NCBI GenBank assembly: GCA_045660265.1
Contig: JAZRDM010000011.1
Coordinates: 1-59,312, forward strand
DNA from: Scatosoma sp045660265
GTDB lineage: Bacteria; Bacillota; Clostridia; Christensenellales; Borkfalkiaceae
DNA: 59,312 nucleotides
Direction of reading: 5' to 3'
Position numbers and translations under genes: made by a program. Within the stretch, counting starts at the first letter, position 1; each line of letters begins with the position of its first letter. This document shows positions 8,036 through 15,159 of this stretch, piece by piece. The notes under the pieces were generated by a model, which saw only the letters and a list, made by a program, of their open reading frames with translations, was not told where the DNA came from and made no database searches.

Positions 8036-8797
8036 ATGCAAACAAATACAGTTATATTATTAGATTCTAACAGCGCAGTGGTAGGGCAACTTAAAGAAGC
8101 CTTTGAAGAAGCCAAAAATTTTAAAATTCTTTATTCAGGCGACGATGGAGATGAAGGAATTAAACAAATTCTTACCTTAAAGCCAGACTTAATCATTGTC
8201 GGTATGTTTTTAAAGGGGACGGACGGCAGCGGAGTAATCCGCGCGGTTAAAAAGACTTGGAATACCGCTAAAATTATTGCAATTGGCACAGCAACGGAAA
8301 CGGTAATCGAATCCGCAATGAATGCAGGCGCATCCTATTATCTTGTAAGACCGTTTAGTATGCAAGCGGCAATGGAACGCATTGCAGAGCTTTTAGACAA
8401 TCAAAAAGTGGAAGAAAAAGAACAGCCGATGCAAAAACGCAGGCCGTTAAGCATAGAAGAGAAAATTAGCGAAATTTTTATTTCTATCGGTATTCCTCCG
8501 CATATCAAAGGTTATGGTTATTTACGCGAAGGTATTAAAATGACGATAGAAAATCCGTACATAATCAACAGTGTTACCAAAACGCTTTATCCTTCTATCG
8601 CAAGAAAGTTTGAAACAACGGCGAGTAAAGTGGAGCGCGCAATTCGTCACGCAATTGAAGTGGCGTGGAATAGAGGACGTATCGACGCTATTAACGCCAT
8701 TTTCGGGGCACGCATTTATTTAGGTGCGGAAAAACCGACGAACAGTGAATTTATCGCGCTTGTGGCGGACAAGCTCATTTTAGAAAATTTAGTTTAA
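8036..8797 (+). CDS. spo0A: Spo0A with degenerate (non-phosphorylatable) receiver
   Basis: A 253-residue homologue of the master sporulation regulator. The C-terminal DNA-binding domain (residues ~140-253) is almost canonical, including GIPPHIKGYGYLREG, KFETTASKVERAIRHAIEVAW and KPTNSEFIALVADKL. The N-terminal receiver aligns without gaps to Bacillus Spo0A over the first 60 residues, yet the phospho-acceptor Asp56 is Gly56 (PDLIIVGMF), the second acidic-pocket Asp is Ser11, the switch Thr is Gly84 and the conserved Lys before PF is Arg105. Known biology: receiver phosphorylation relieves inhibition and drives dimerisation. Inference: here control must be phosphorylation-independent, or sporulation is altered or lost. 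The start ATG at 8036 follows AAAGGTGGG; an in-frame upstream codon overlaps the -10. The gene is not next to spoIVB as it usually is. Confidence 0.92.
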   Translation: MQTNTVILLDSNSAVVGQLKEAFEEAKNFKILYSGDDGDEGIKQILTLKPDLIIVGMFLKGTDGSGVIRAVKKTWNTAKIIAIGTATETVIESAMNAGASYYLVRPFSMQAAMERIAELLDNQKVEEKEQPMQKRRPLSIEEKISEIFISIGIPPHIKGYGYLREGIKMTIENPYIINSVTKTLYPSIARKFETTASKVERAIRHAIEVAWNRGRIDAINAIFGARIYLGAEKPTNSEFIALVADKLILENLV

Positions 8798-8820
8798 TTT
8801 TTATCGGTGGATTGCTTAAT

Positions 8821-8857
8821 AAAAACGCCTCACGGAGAAAAACCGCGAGGCGTTTTT
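8821..8857. terminator. Bidirectional terminator between spo0A and groEL
   Basis: AAAAACGCCTC (8821-8831) pairs with GAGGCGTTTTT (8847-8857), with an inner CGG/CCG pair. It serves the convergent spo0A (+) and groEL (-) genes. Confidence 0.9.
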
Positions 8858-8871
8858 ATGTTTTACCTTAA

Positions 8872-10497
8872 TTAATACATACCGCCCATATCACCCGCAG
8901 GAGCTATAGGTGCAGGAGGGGTGGGAATATCGGTTACGATACTTTCCGTCGTAAGCAAGGTAGATGCAACGGAAGCTGCATTTTGCAATACGGAACGGGT
9001 AACTTTCGTAGGATCGATAATACCGCATTCTACCATATCGCAGTATTTGTTGTTCAATGCGTCAAAACCGTAGTTTGCTTTCTTAGAAGAAAGTACTTTA
9101 TCTACGATAACCGAGCCATCCAACCCAGCATTCTTTGCGATTTGTCTAATAGGCTCTTCCAATGCCTTTAAAACAATGCTTGCGCCCGTCTTTTCATCGC
9201 CGTTCAAGCTTGCAACCAACTTCTTAACCACGGGAACAGCGGAGAGGAGTGCGCTTCCGCCACCGGGAACGTAACCTTCTTCAACAGCCGCACGGGTTGC
9301 AGCCAAAGCGTCGTCGATGCGAAGTTTCTTTTCCTTCATTTCCACTTCCGTAGCCGCGCCAACGCTGATAACCGCTACGCCGCCTGCAAGCTTTGCAAGA
9401 CGTTCTTGCAATTTTTCTCTATCATAGTCCGATTTGGTTTCCGCGATTTGCGATTTAATGGAAGCAATACGCGTTTTAATTTCGTTTGTGTCGCCCGCGC
9501 CGCCAACAATCGTAGTGTTTTCCTTGTCGATACGTACAGAGGAAGCTCTACCAAGCATATTGGGGGTAACTTCTTTAAATTCAAGGCCGAGGTCGGAAGA
9601 AATTACTTCACCGCCCGTCAAAATTGCGATATCGCGAAGCATTTCTTTTCTTCTATCGCCAAATCCAGGAGCTTTAACCGCCACGGAGTTGAATACGCCT
9701 TTAAGCTTATTCACGATAAGCGCCGCAAGCGCATCGCCTTCTACGTCTTCCGCAATAATCAAGAGCTTCGCGCCTTGTTGTGCGAGGGGTTCGATAACAG
9801 GCAAAATTTCTTGTAAACTGGAAATCTTTTTATCCGTGATAAGGATATAGGGGTTTTCAAGCACGGCTTCCATTTTGTCGGTATTGGTTACCATATAAGC
9901 GGAGGCATAACCACGGTCGAACTGCATACCTTCAACGGTATTGAGTTCGGTATTCATAGATTTGCCTTCTTCAACGGTAATAACGCCGTCTTTGCCCACA
10001 ATTTCCATTGCTTTTGCAATCAACGAACCAACTTCTGTGCTACCTGCGGAAATAGAAGCGGTTTGTTCAATCGCCTTGTTGCTTTCAACTGCTTTGGAAA
10101 TATTTTTAAGGTGCGCTACGGTTACGTCAACTGCCTTTTTAATACCTTCTTTTAAGATAATGGGGTTTGCGCCAGCCGCAAGGTTTTTAAGGCCTTCGCG
10201 CACGATAGCTTGCGCCAAAACAACAGCCGTGGTCGTACCGTCGCCCGCCACGTCGTTCGTCTTGGTAGATACTTCTTTTACAAGTTGCGCGCCCATATTT
10301 TCAAACGGGTCATTCAATTCAGTTTCTTTTGCGATAGTTACTCCGTCAGTCGTGATGAGGGGAGCGCCGATCTTCTTATCAAGCACAACGTTTCTGCCTT
10401 TGGGGCCAAGGGTAATTTTAACGGTATCCGCTAAAACGTTTACGCCGTTTTCAAGCGCCTTTCTTGCGTCTTCGCCATATTTAATTTGTTTTGCCAT
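8872..10497 (-). CDS. groL: Chaperonin GroEL (Hsp60)
   Basis: A 541-residue chaperonin with standard motifs: TLGPKGRNVVLDK near residue 30, the ATPase loop GDGTTTA near residue 86, GYVPGGGSALL near residue 410 and a short GGM-containing tail (GDMGGMY). It forms the double-ring folding chamber with GroES using ATP. Strong AGGAGG ribosome binding site; it follows groES by 22 bases and is surely co-transcribed with it. Nothing in the protein is unusual. Confidence 0.98.
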   Translation of the reverse strand: MAKQIKYGEDARKALENGVNVLADTVKITLGPKGRNVVLDKKIGAPLITTDGVTIAKETELNDPFENMGAQLVKEVSTKTNDVAGDGTTTAVVLAQAIVREGLKNLAAGANPIILKEGIKKAVDVTVAHLKNISKAVESNKAIEQTASISAGSTEVGSLIAKAMEIVGKDGVITVEEGKSMNTELNTVEGMQFDRGYASAYMVTNTDKMEAVLENPYILITDKKISSLQEILPVIEPLAQQGAKLLIIAEDVEGDALAALIVNKLKGVFNSVAVKAPGFGDRRKEMLRDIAILTGGEVISSDLGLEFKEVTPNMLGRASSVRIDKENTTIVGGAGDTNEIKTRIASIKSQIAETKSDYDREKLQERLAKLAGGVAVISVGAATEVEMKEKKLRIDDALAATRAAVEEGYVPGGGSALLSAVPVVKKLVASLNGDEKTGASIVLKALEEPIRQIAKNAGLDGSVIVDKVLSSKKANYGFDALNNKYCDMVECGIIDPTKVTRSVLQNAASVASTLLTTESIVTDIPTPPAPIAPAGDMGGMY

Positions 10498-10519
10498 ATT
10501 CTACCTCCTAAACAATCCT

Positions 10520-10807
10520 TTAATCTTCCACAACAGCGAGAATGTCGCTTTGCTTTAAAATGGTAAATTCCTTACCGTCAACTTTAAAGTTCGAGCCTGC
10601 ATAGTTCGAGCAAAGCACCTTATCGCCAACCTTTACTTGCATTACAACTTCTTTACCGTCGATAATGCCGCCGGGGCCAACAGCCACAACCAAGCAGGTT
10701 TGAGGTTTTTCTTGCGCCGACGTAGGAAGATAAAAGCCGCTTTTGGTCTTTTCTTCAACCGTTACGCTTTCTACGACAACTTTGTCGAATAAAGGTTTAA
10801 TATTCAT
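10520..10807 (-). CDS. groS: Co-chaperonin GroES (Hsp10)
   Basis: A 95-residue GroES with the family patterns MNIKPLFDKVVVE at the start, the mobile-loop segment KTKSGFYLP, VAVGPG and the ending KQSDILAVVED. It caps the GroEL ring. I chose the ATG at 10807, preceded by GGAGG with an ideal spacer. A CGCCC/GGGCG hairpin lies in the 5' leader. I looked for a CIRCE element (TTAGCACTC-N9-GAGTGCTAA) and found none, so HrcA control is not supported by this sequence. Confidence 0.96.
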   Translation of the reverse strand: MNIKPLFDKVVVESVTVEEKTKSGFYLPTSAQEKPQTCLVVAVGPGGIIDGKEVVMQVKVGDKVLCSNYAGSNFKVDGKEFTILKQSDILAVVED

Positions 10808-10858
10808 ATAGTCCTCCAAGTTACGCCCATATAGGGCGGTTGTTTTTTGTACGAGTAT

Positions 10859-10886
10859 ATTATAACCGTTTTTTACCAACTCTCAA
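10859..10886 (-). promoter_or_regulatory. Promoter of groES-groEL
   Basis: On the minus strand: TTGAGA (10886-10881), a 16-base spacer and TATAAT (10864-10859). The start codon is about 50 bases downstream. No CIRCE is visible around it. Confidence 0.65.
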
Positions 10887-10980
10887 ACAAAAAAATGCCA
10901 TTTTAAGAAAATTTTTTAAATATTTTCAATAAAAGTAGTAGAAAAAGCAGTATAGCGCAAGAAAATACCCAGTAAATATA

Positions 10981-11009
10981 TTGATTTTCAAGGGAAAAGG
11001 TGATATAAT
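10981..11009 (+). promoter_or_regulatory. Promoter of the dCMP deaminase-purB unit
   Basis: TTGATT (10981-10986), a 17-base spacer and TATAAT (11004-11009). A second TATAAT lies at 11018-11023 without a matching -35. Confidence 0.7.
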
Positions 11010-11047
11010 TATGATGATATAATGCGCAAAAGGAGAGATTTATCGCT

Positions 11048-11503
11048 ATGCCTATGAATAAATGGGATAAACGTTTTATGGAGCTTACGGAAATGGTTGC
11101 AACTTGGTCCAGTTGTTATCAAGCCAACCGCCACGTAGGCGCAATTATTGTCAAAGACAAACGTGTAATGGCTACGGGCTATAACGGCGCTCCCGCAGGA
11201 ATTAAAAGCTGTGAAGAAAAAGGGGAATGCCTTCGTCGCAAATTAAACATAGAAAGCGGCACAAAGCACGAACTTTGCTTTGCCGTTCACGCAGAACAAA
11301 ACGCGGTGATTCAAGCCGCGCGTTCGGGCATCAACACCAACGGCTCAACTTTATATTGTACGCATCAACCGTGTGTAATATGCGCAAAAATCATTATCAA
11401 TGCAGGAATCCGCAGAGTTGTTTATAAACACGGCTATCCCGACGAATTCTCTTTACAGCTTTTTGAAGAGGCGGGCGTTTTAGTAGAAAAATATGAAGAA
11501 TAA
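11048..11503 (+). CDS. dCMP/cytidine deaminase family protein (ComEB-like)
   Basis: A 151-residue zinc deaminase. The zinc site is HAEQNA (His-Ala-Glu, with Glu as proton shuttle) and PCVIC, and the N-terminal GYNGAPAG motif is typical of dCMP deaminases. It converts dCMP to dUMP, feeding thymidylate synthesis. Ribosome binding site AGGAGAG is 11 bases from the first ATG; a second in-frame ATG lies two codons in. It heads a run of genes (cyclophilin, purB) with short gaps, so a nucleotide-metabolism operon is likely. Confidence 0.88.
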   Translation: MPMNKWDKRFMELTEMVATWSSCYQANRHVGAIIVKDKRVMATGYNGAPAGIKSCEEKGECLRRKLNIESGTKHELCFAVHAEQNAVIQAARSGINTNGSTLYCTHQPCVICAKIIINAGIRRVVYKHGYPDEFSLQLFEEAGVLVEKYEE

Positions 11504-11522
11504 AAAAAGGAAGTGAATAAAT

Positions 11523-12044
11523 ATGAGCAATCCCATCGTTACTTTTGAAATGGAAAACGGTATGCAATTCAAGGCGGAGCTTTATCCTGAAAAGGCTCCT
11601 AACACCGTAAACAATTTTCTTTCCCTTGTAAACAGCGGTTTTTATAACGGCTTAATTTTCCATCGTGTAATCGCGGGCTTTATGATTCAAGGCGGCGACC
11701 CCAACGGTAGAGGTACTGGCGGCCCTGGCTATCATATCCCTGGTGAATTTGCGGCAAACGGCTTTAATAAAAACGATATTTCCCACGTTCGCGGCGTTCT
11801 TTCTATGGCAAGAGCGCAAGATTTCGATTCGGCTGGTTCTCAATTTTTCGTAATGCACGACGAAGCGGATTATCTTAACGGTCAATACGCCGCTTTCGGC
11901 AAAGTAATTGAAGGTATGGAAACGGTTGATAAAATTGCGGAAACCAAAACGGACTGGTACGACAAACCTTATGAAACGCAAAAAATGCTTAAAGTAACAG
12001 CCGAAACTTTCGGCGTTGAATATCCCGCGCCTCAAAAGGCGTAA
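11523..12044 (+). CDS. Cyclophilin-type peptidyl-prolyl isomerase
   Basis: A 173-residue cyclophilin. Landmarks are APNTVNNFLSLV, the catalytic Arg region FHRVIAGFMIQGGDPNGRGTGGPGY, the SMARAQDFDSAGSQFFV segment and YAAFGKVIEGM. It has no signal peptide, so it acts in the cytoplasm on proline peptide bonds. It lies 19 bases after the deaminase gene and 13 before purB. Confidence 0.95.
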   Translation: MSNPIVTFEMENGMQFKAELYPEKAPNTVNNFLSLVNSGFYNGLIFHRVIAGFMIQGGDPNGRGTGGPGYHIPGEFAANGFNKNDISHVRGVLSMARAQDFDSAGSQFFVMHDEADYLNGQYAAFGKVIEGMETVDKIAETKTDWYDKPYETQKMLKVTAETFGVEYPAPQKA

Positions 12045-12057
12045 AGGCAGGTAGATT

Positions 12058-13491
12058 ATGGATTACAGCGTTTATCACAATCCACTTTCCACACGTTATG
12101 CAAGCAACGAAATGCAACACGCGTTTTCCGACGAAAAAAGGTTTAAACTTTGGCGTAAACTTTGGGTTGCGCTTGCGGAATCGGAAATGGAGCTTGGTTT
12201 AAACGTCACGCAAGAACAAGTTGATGAGTTAAAAGCATATGCGGAAACTATCGACTACGAGCTTGCCGCACAATTTGAAAAAGAAGTTCGTCACGACGTA
12301 ATGGCGCACGTTAAAGCATATGGGCATTACGCAAAAACGGCAATGCCGATTATCCATTTAGGCGCAACCAGTTGTTTCGTGGATTGCAATGCGGAAGCGA
12401 TTATGATAGACGAAGCGTTGGATATCGTATTAAAAAAGCTTGTCAACGTAATGGATAAGTTGAAAACGTTTGCTTTAAAGTATAAAGATTTACCTACGCT
12501 TGGTTTTACGCATTTACAGCCCGCACAGCTTACGACGGTGGGTAAACGCGCAACCCTTTGGTTGCAAGATCTTGCGATGGACTACGAAAATCTTGTCAAC
12601 GCAAAATCTCATATCAAATTACGCGGTGTAAAGGGTACGACGGGTACGCAAGCAAGCTTTTTAGAATTGTTCGGCGGCGACGAAGAAAGGGTCAAGGAAC
12701 TTGAAAAACGCGTCGTAGCAAAGCTTGGATATCAAAACGTTTACGGCGTAACAGGTCAAACGTATCCTCGTAAGCTTGATTACAACATTCTTTGCGTTCT
12801 TTCCCAAATTGCGCAAAGTGCGTATAAGTTCTCTAACGATATTCGTATTTTACAAAATATGAAAGAAGTAGAAGAGCCGTTCGGGAAGAACCAAATCGGT
12901 TCGTCAGCGATGGCGTATAAGCGCAATCCTATGCGCAGCGAGCGTATCGGCGGCTTGGCAAGATATTTAATTTCTTTGCCGATGAACAGCGCAATTACCG
13001 CTTCTACGCAATGGTTTGAAAGAACGTTGGACGACTCGGCAAACCGCCGTATCGTAAACGCGCAAGCCTTTTTAACCGTGGATGCCATCTTGAATATTTA
13101 TATGAACGTAGCGGATAATCTTGTCGTTTACGAAAAGGTTATTGCAAAGCATATCCGCGCGGAATTACCGTTTATGGCAACGGAAAATATTATGATGGAC
13201 TGCGTAAAAGCCGGCGGTAACCGTCAAGAATTACACGAAAGAATTCGCGTACTTTCTATGGAAGCAGGTAAAAACGTGAAAGTGGAAGGCGGGGAAAATA
13301 ACCTAATCGATTTAATTAAACAGGACGAATTGTTCGCTCCCGTTTGGGATAATTTGGACGATATTCTCGACGCAAATAAATTTGTGGGAAGAGCTCCTAC
13401 GCAAACGGTAGAATTTATCCAAAACGAAATCGATCCGATTTTAGAAAAACACGCAAATTTCCTTGGTCAACAAGGCGACGTGCGTATTTAA
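12058..13491 (+). CDS. purB: Adenylosuccinate lyase
   Basis: A 477-residue enzyme of the fumarase/aspartase superfamily with the signature GSSAMAYKRNPMRSERI (catalytic flexible loop), the HLGATSCFV region and TLGFTHLQPAQ. It catalyses two steps of purine synthesis (SAICAR to AICAR, and adenylosuccinate to AMP). Ribosome binding site AGGCAGG. Its stop TAA at 13489-13491 overlaps an ATG at 13491 that could start the small lipoprotein downstream. Confidence 0.96.
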   Translation: MDYSVYHNPLSTRYASNEMQHAFSDEKRFKLWRKLWVALAESEMELGLNVTQEQVDELKAYAETIDYELAAQFEKEVRHDVMAHVKAYGHYAKTAMPIIHLGATSCFVDCNAEAIMIDEALDIVLKKLVNVMDKLKTFALKYKDLPTLGFTHLQPAQLTTVGKRATLWLQDLAMDYENLVNAKSHIKLRGVKGTTGTQASFLELFGGDEERVKELEKRVVAKLGYQNVYGVTGQTYPRKLDYNILCVLSQIAQSAYKFSNDIRILQNMKEVEEPFGKNQIGSSAMAYKRNPMRSERIGGLARYLISLPMNSAITASTQWFERTLDDSANRRIVNAQAFLTVDAILNIYMNVADNLVVYEKVIAKHIRAELPFMATENIMMDCVKAGGNRQELHERIRVLSMEAGKNVKVEGGENNLIDLIKQDELFAPVWDNLDDILDANKFVGRAPTQTVEFIQNEIDPILEKHANFLGQQGDVRI

Positions 13492-13669
13492 TGGGAAAAC
13501 TATAAAAAAGATATTTACATTACTTTTTAGCCTTTTAATATGCTCCACCGCTTTATTGAGCATTGGTTGCGGAAAAAGTCAAAACAACAATAGCAACAAC
13601 TATTCTACGAACAACCCGTCCATTGATGGAGATGTTGAGGTAGAATGGGACGAAAAAAACTGGGATTAA
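13463..13669 (+). CDS. Small lipoprotein, possible substrate of the kinase/PqqD/peptidase cassette; start unresolved
   Basis: The main frame encodes a basic start (KTIKKI), a hydrophobic segment, the lipobox LSIGC, then a 33-residue Asn/Ser-rich spacer and an acidic, Trp-containing tail ending VEVEWDEKNWD. It is therefore an exported lipoprotein of about 57 residues. The start is a puzzle: the only conventional in-frame start is TTG 13463 inside purB. The ATG at 13491, coupled to the purB stop by TAATG, is in another frame that ends after four codons (13503-13505). That frame has a slippery heptamer GGGAAAA at 13493-13499; a -1 slip there, or one extra A, gives MGKTIKKIF and the full lipoprotein. 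It directly precedes an HprK-like kinase gene, so it is the natural candidate for a modified peptide, but this is inference. Confidence 0.6.
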   Translation: MVNKATCVFNGKTIKKIFTLLFSLLICSTALLSIGCGKSQNNNSNNYSTNNPSIDGDVEVEWDEKNWD

Positions 13670-13679
13670 TCGTTCGTTT

Positions 13680-14411
13680 ATGATTTACAATATTGCAGGT
13701 TTACGTATTCAAATTAACAATACGTTTCCTTACACAACTAAATTTTGCCACGGTTATTTGTCAGACGATCAGGTAAGCGACGTGGATTTAACCGCAACGG
13801 TAACTGAAGAAGAATTTAGGGAAGAAAAAGCTCTTTCCCCCGAATTTCACGACGGATATATTGAAAATATTTGCTTATATAGAAGCATTTGTACGCAAAT
13901 TCCTATGTACAACCGTTTCTTGTTGCATTCTTCAATATTAGAATACGACGGCAAAGCCTATGCATTTTTAGGAAGAAGCGGCACGGGGAAATCTACGCAC
14001 ACCAAGCTTTGGCTGAAATATCTTAACGATGTGCGCGTTCTTAACGGCGATAAACCCATTTTAGAGTTTATAAACGGTCAATTCCACGCTTATGGCACGC
14101 CTTGGCAGGGCAAAGAAAACTGGGGCTACAACGGCAAAGCACAGCTTTGCGGATTATGCTTTTTAGAGCAAGCAAAAGAAAACTCTATACAATCGTTGCC
14201 TATATCGGAAACGGCTTCAAGGATATTTCAACAAATTCTTTTGCCGCAAGAGGAAAGCAATGTAGTGGCTACCTTGGATTTAATTGATAAACTGGTTTCT
14301 ACCGTTCCTGCCTACTTATTAAAATGTGATATCTCCGAAGAAGCAGTGAAACATTCTTTTCAGGCTTTAACGGGAAAAGAATATTTGTCGAATAATAACA
14401 AAGAGGATTAA
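13680..14411 (+). CDS. HprK-related serine kinase domain protein (RiPP-cluster type)
   Basis: A 243-residue protein whose centre matches the HPr kinase P-loop fold: Walker A GRSGTGKST (residues 98-106), then LNGDKP near 121-126 and YGTPWQGKENWG near 138-149. It lacks the HprK N-terminal domain and is of the stand-alone type known next to PqqD genes in lasso-peptide and related clusters, where such kinases phosphorylate a Ser of the precursor. The residues before 80 are poorly conserved. It is followed 4 bases later by the PqqD-like gene. The substrate is unknown; the upstream lipoprotein has Ser residues in its linker. Confidence 0.8.
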   Translation: MIYNIAGLRIQINNTFPYTTKFCHGYLSDDQVSDVDLTATVTEEEFREEKALSPEFHDGYIENICLYRSICTQIPMYNRFLLHSSILEYDGKAYAFLGRSGTGKSTHTKLWLKYLNDVRVLNGDKPILEFINGQFHAYGTPWQGKENWGYNGKAQLCGLCFLEQAKENSIQSLPISETASRIFQQILLPQEESNVVATLDLIDKLVSTVPAYLLKCDISEEAVKHSFQALTGKEYLSNNNKED

Positions 14412-14415
14412 AAAA

Positions 14416-14679
14416 ATGAAAATCAAGAAAGGATTTGTAGTAAGAAAAGTTGGCGACGCATACGTGGTTGTTCCCGTGGGCGAGTTAAGCAAAACTTTCC
14501 ACGGTATGATTAACTTAAACGAAACAGGCGCATTCTTATGGAATTTCTTCACCGCCGAACACACGGTTGACGAAGCCGTTGCGGCACTTTGTGCGGAATA
14601 TGAAGTTGAAGAGGAAAGGGCACGCCTTGACGCTGAGAAATTCGCCGAGATTTTAAATAAAAACAACTTCCTTGAATAA
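14416..14679 (+). CDS. PqqD-like peptide-binding protein (RRE)
   Basis: An 87-residue PqqD family protein: an N-terminal beta-wing (RKVGDAYVVVPVG), the LNETGAFLWNFF motif at residues ~34-45 and the helical C-terminal half with DEAVAALCAEYEV. PqqD proteins bind the leader of a ribosomal peptide and present it to modifying enzymes. Here it is between a kinase and a peptidase with no radical SAM or cyclase gene in the operon. Ribosome binding site AAAGAGGA. Confidence 0.85.
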   Translation: MKIKKGFVVRKVGDAYVVVPVGELSKTFHGMINLNETGAFLWNFFTAEHTVDEAVAALCAEYEVEEERARLDAEKFAEILNKNNFLE

Positions 14680-14683
14680 AGAT

Positions 14684-15148
14684 ATGAGCGAAGTGGAAAT
14701 CCAAAAAATAGAGGACGTTTTATTCTCTACAGGGCAATACGTTGGTCCGACGGCAGGGGTAAGTATGTTGCCTATGCTAAAAAATCGCCGCGACACCATT
14801 GTCGTGACCAAAAAAACCGAGCGCTTACAACCTTTGGACGTGGCGTTATATAAACGCGGAGATTTGTACGTATTGCATCGCGTTTTACAAGTTACCGATA
14901 CGGGATATATTATTCGCGGGGATAATTGTTATTCAGACGAAATTGTGCCCGAAAAAGCCGTAATCGGCGTTTTAACAGAGTTTTTTCGTAAAGACAAACA
15001 CATTGTTTGCGCAACGGATAAGAAATATCACCATTACGTAAAAAGACGTTTAAAGACCTATAAAGCCCGTAGAGTTTTCGTAATTGCAAAAGCAAAATTT
15101 AAGGCAGGCATTAAAAAGATTTTAAGGATATTTGGCTACAAAAAATAA
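14684..15148 (+). CDS. S24/S26 (signal peptidase-like) serine peptidase, Ser-His type
   Basis: A 154-residue peptidase-like protein. The nucleophile motif is GVSMLPML (Ser27) and the second motif is VLHRV (His65), where bacterial type I signal peptidases have Lys; Ser-His pairs are typical of the SipW/ER-type. It continues with IIRGDN, the GDN box. There is no clear membrane segment, and the C-terminal 40 residues are strongly basic, so it may sit on the membrane through charge. ATG 14684 is preferred; a TTG at 14672 overlaps pqqD. In this cassette it could process the leader or lipoprotein before export. Confidence 0.75.
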   Translation: MSEVEIQKIEDVLFSTGQYVGPTAGVSMLPMLKNRRDTIVVTKKTERLQPLDVALYKRGDLYVLHRVLQVTDTGYIIRGDNCYSDEIVPEKAVIGVLTEFFRKDKHIVCATDKKYHHYVKRRLKTYKARRVFVIAKAKFKAGIKKILRIFGYKK

Positions 15149-15159
15149 CGGGGAAGATT

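Noticed and set aside
14386..14392. TGTCGAA (0A-box sequence) near the end of the kinase gene
   Set aside because: It is inside coding sequence with no promoter near; expected by chance. The same holds for one in groES.
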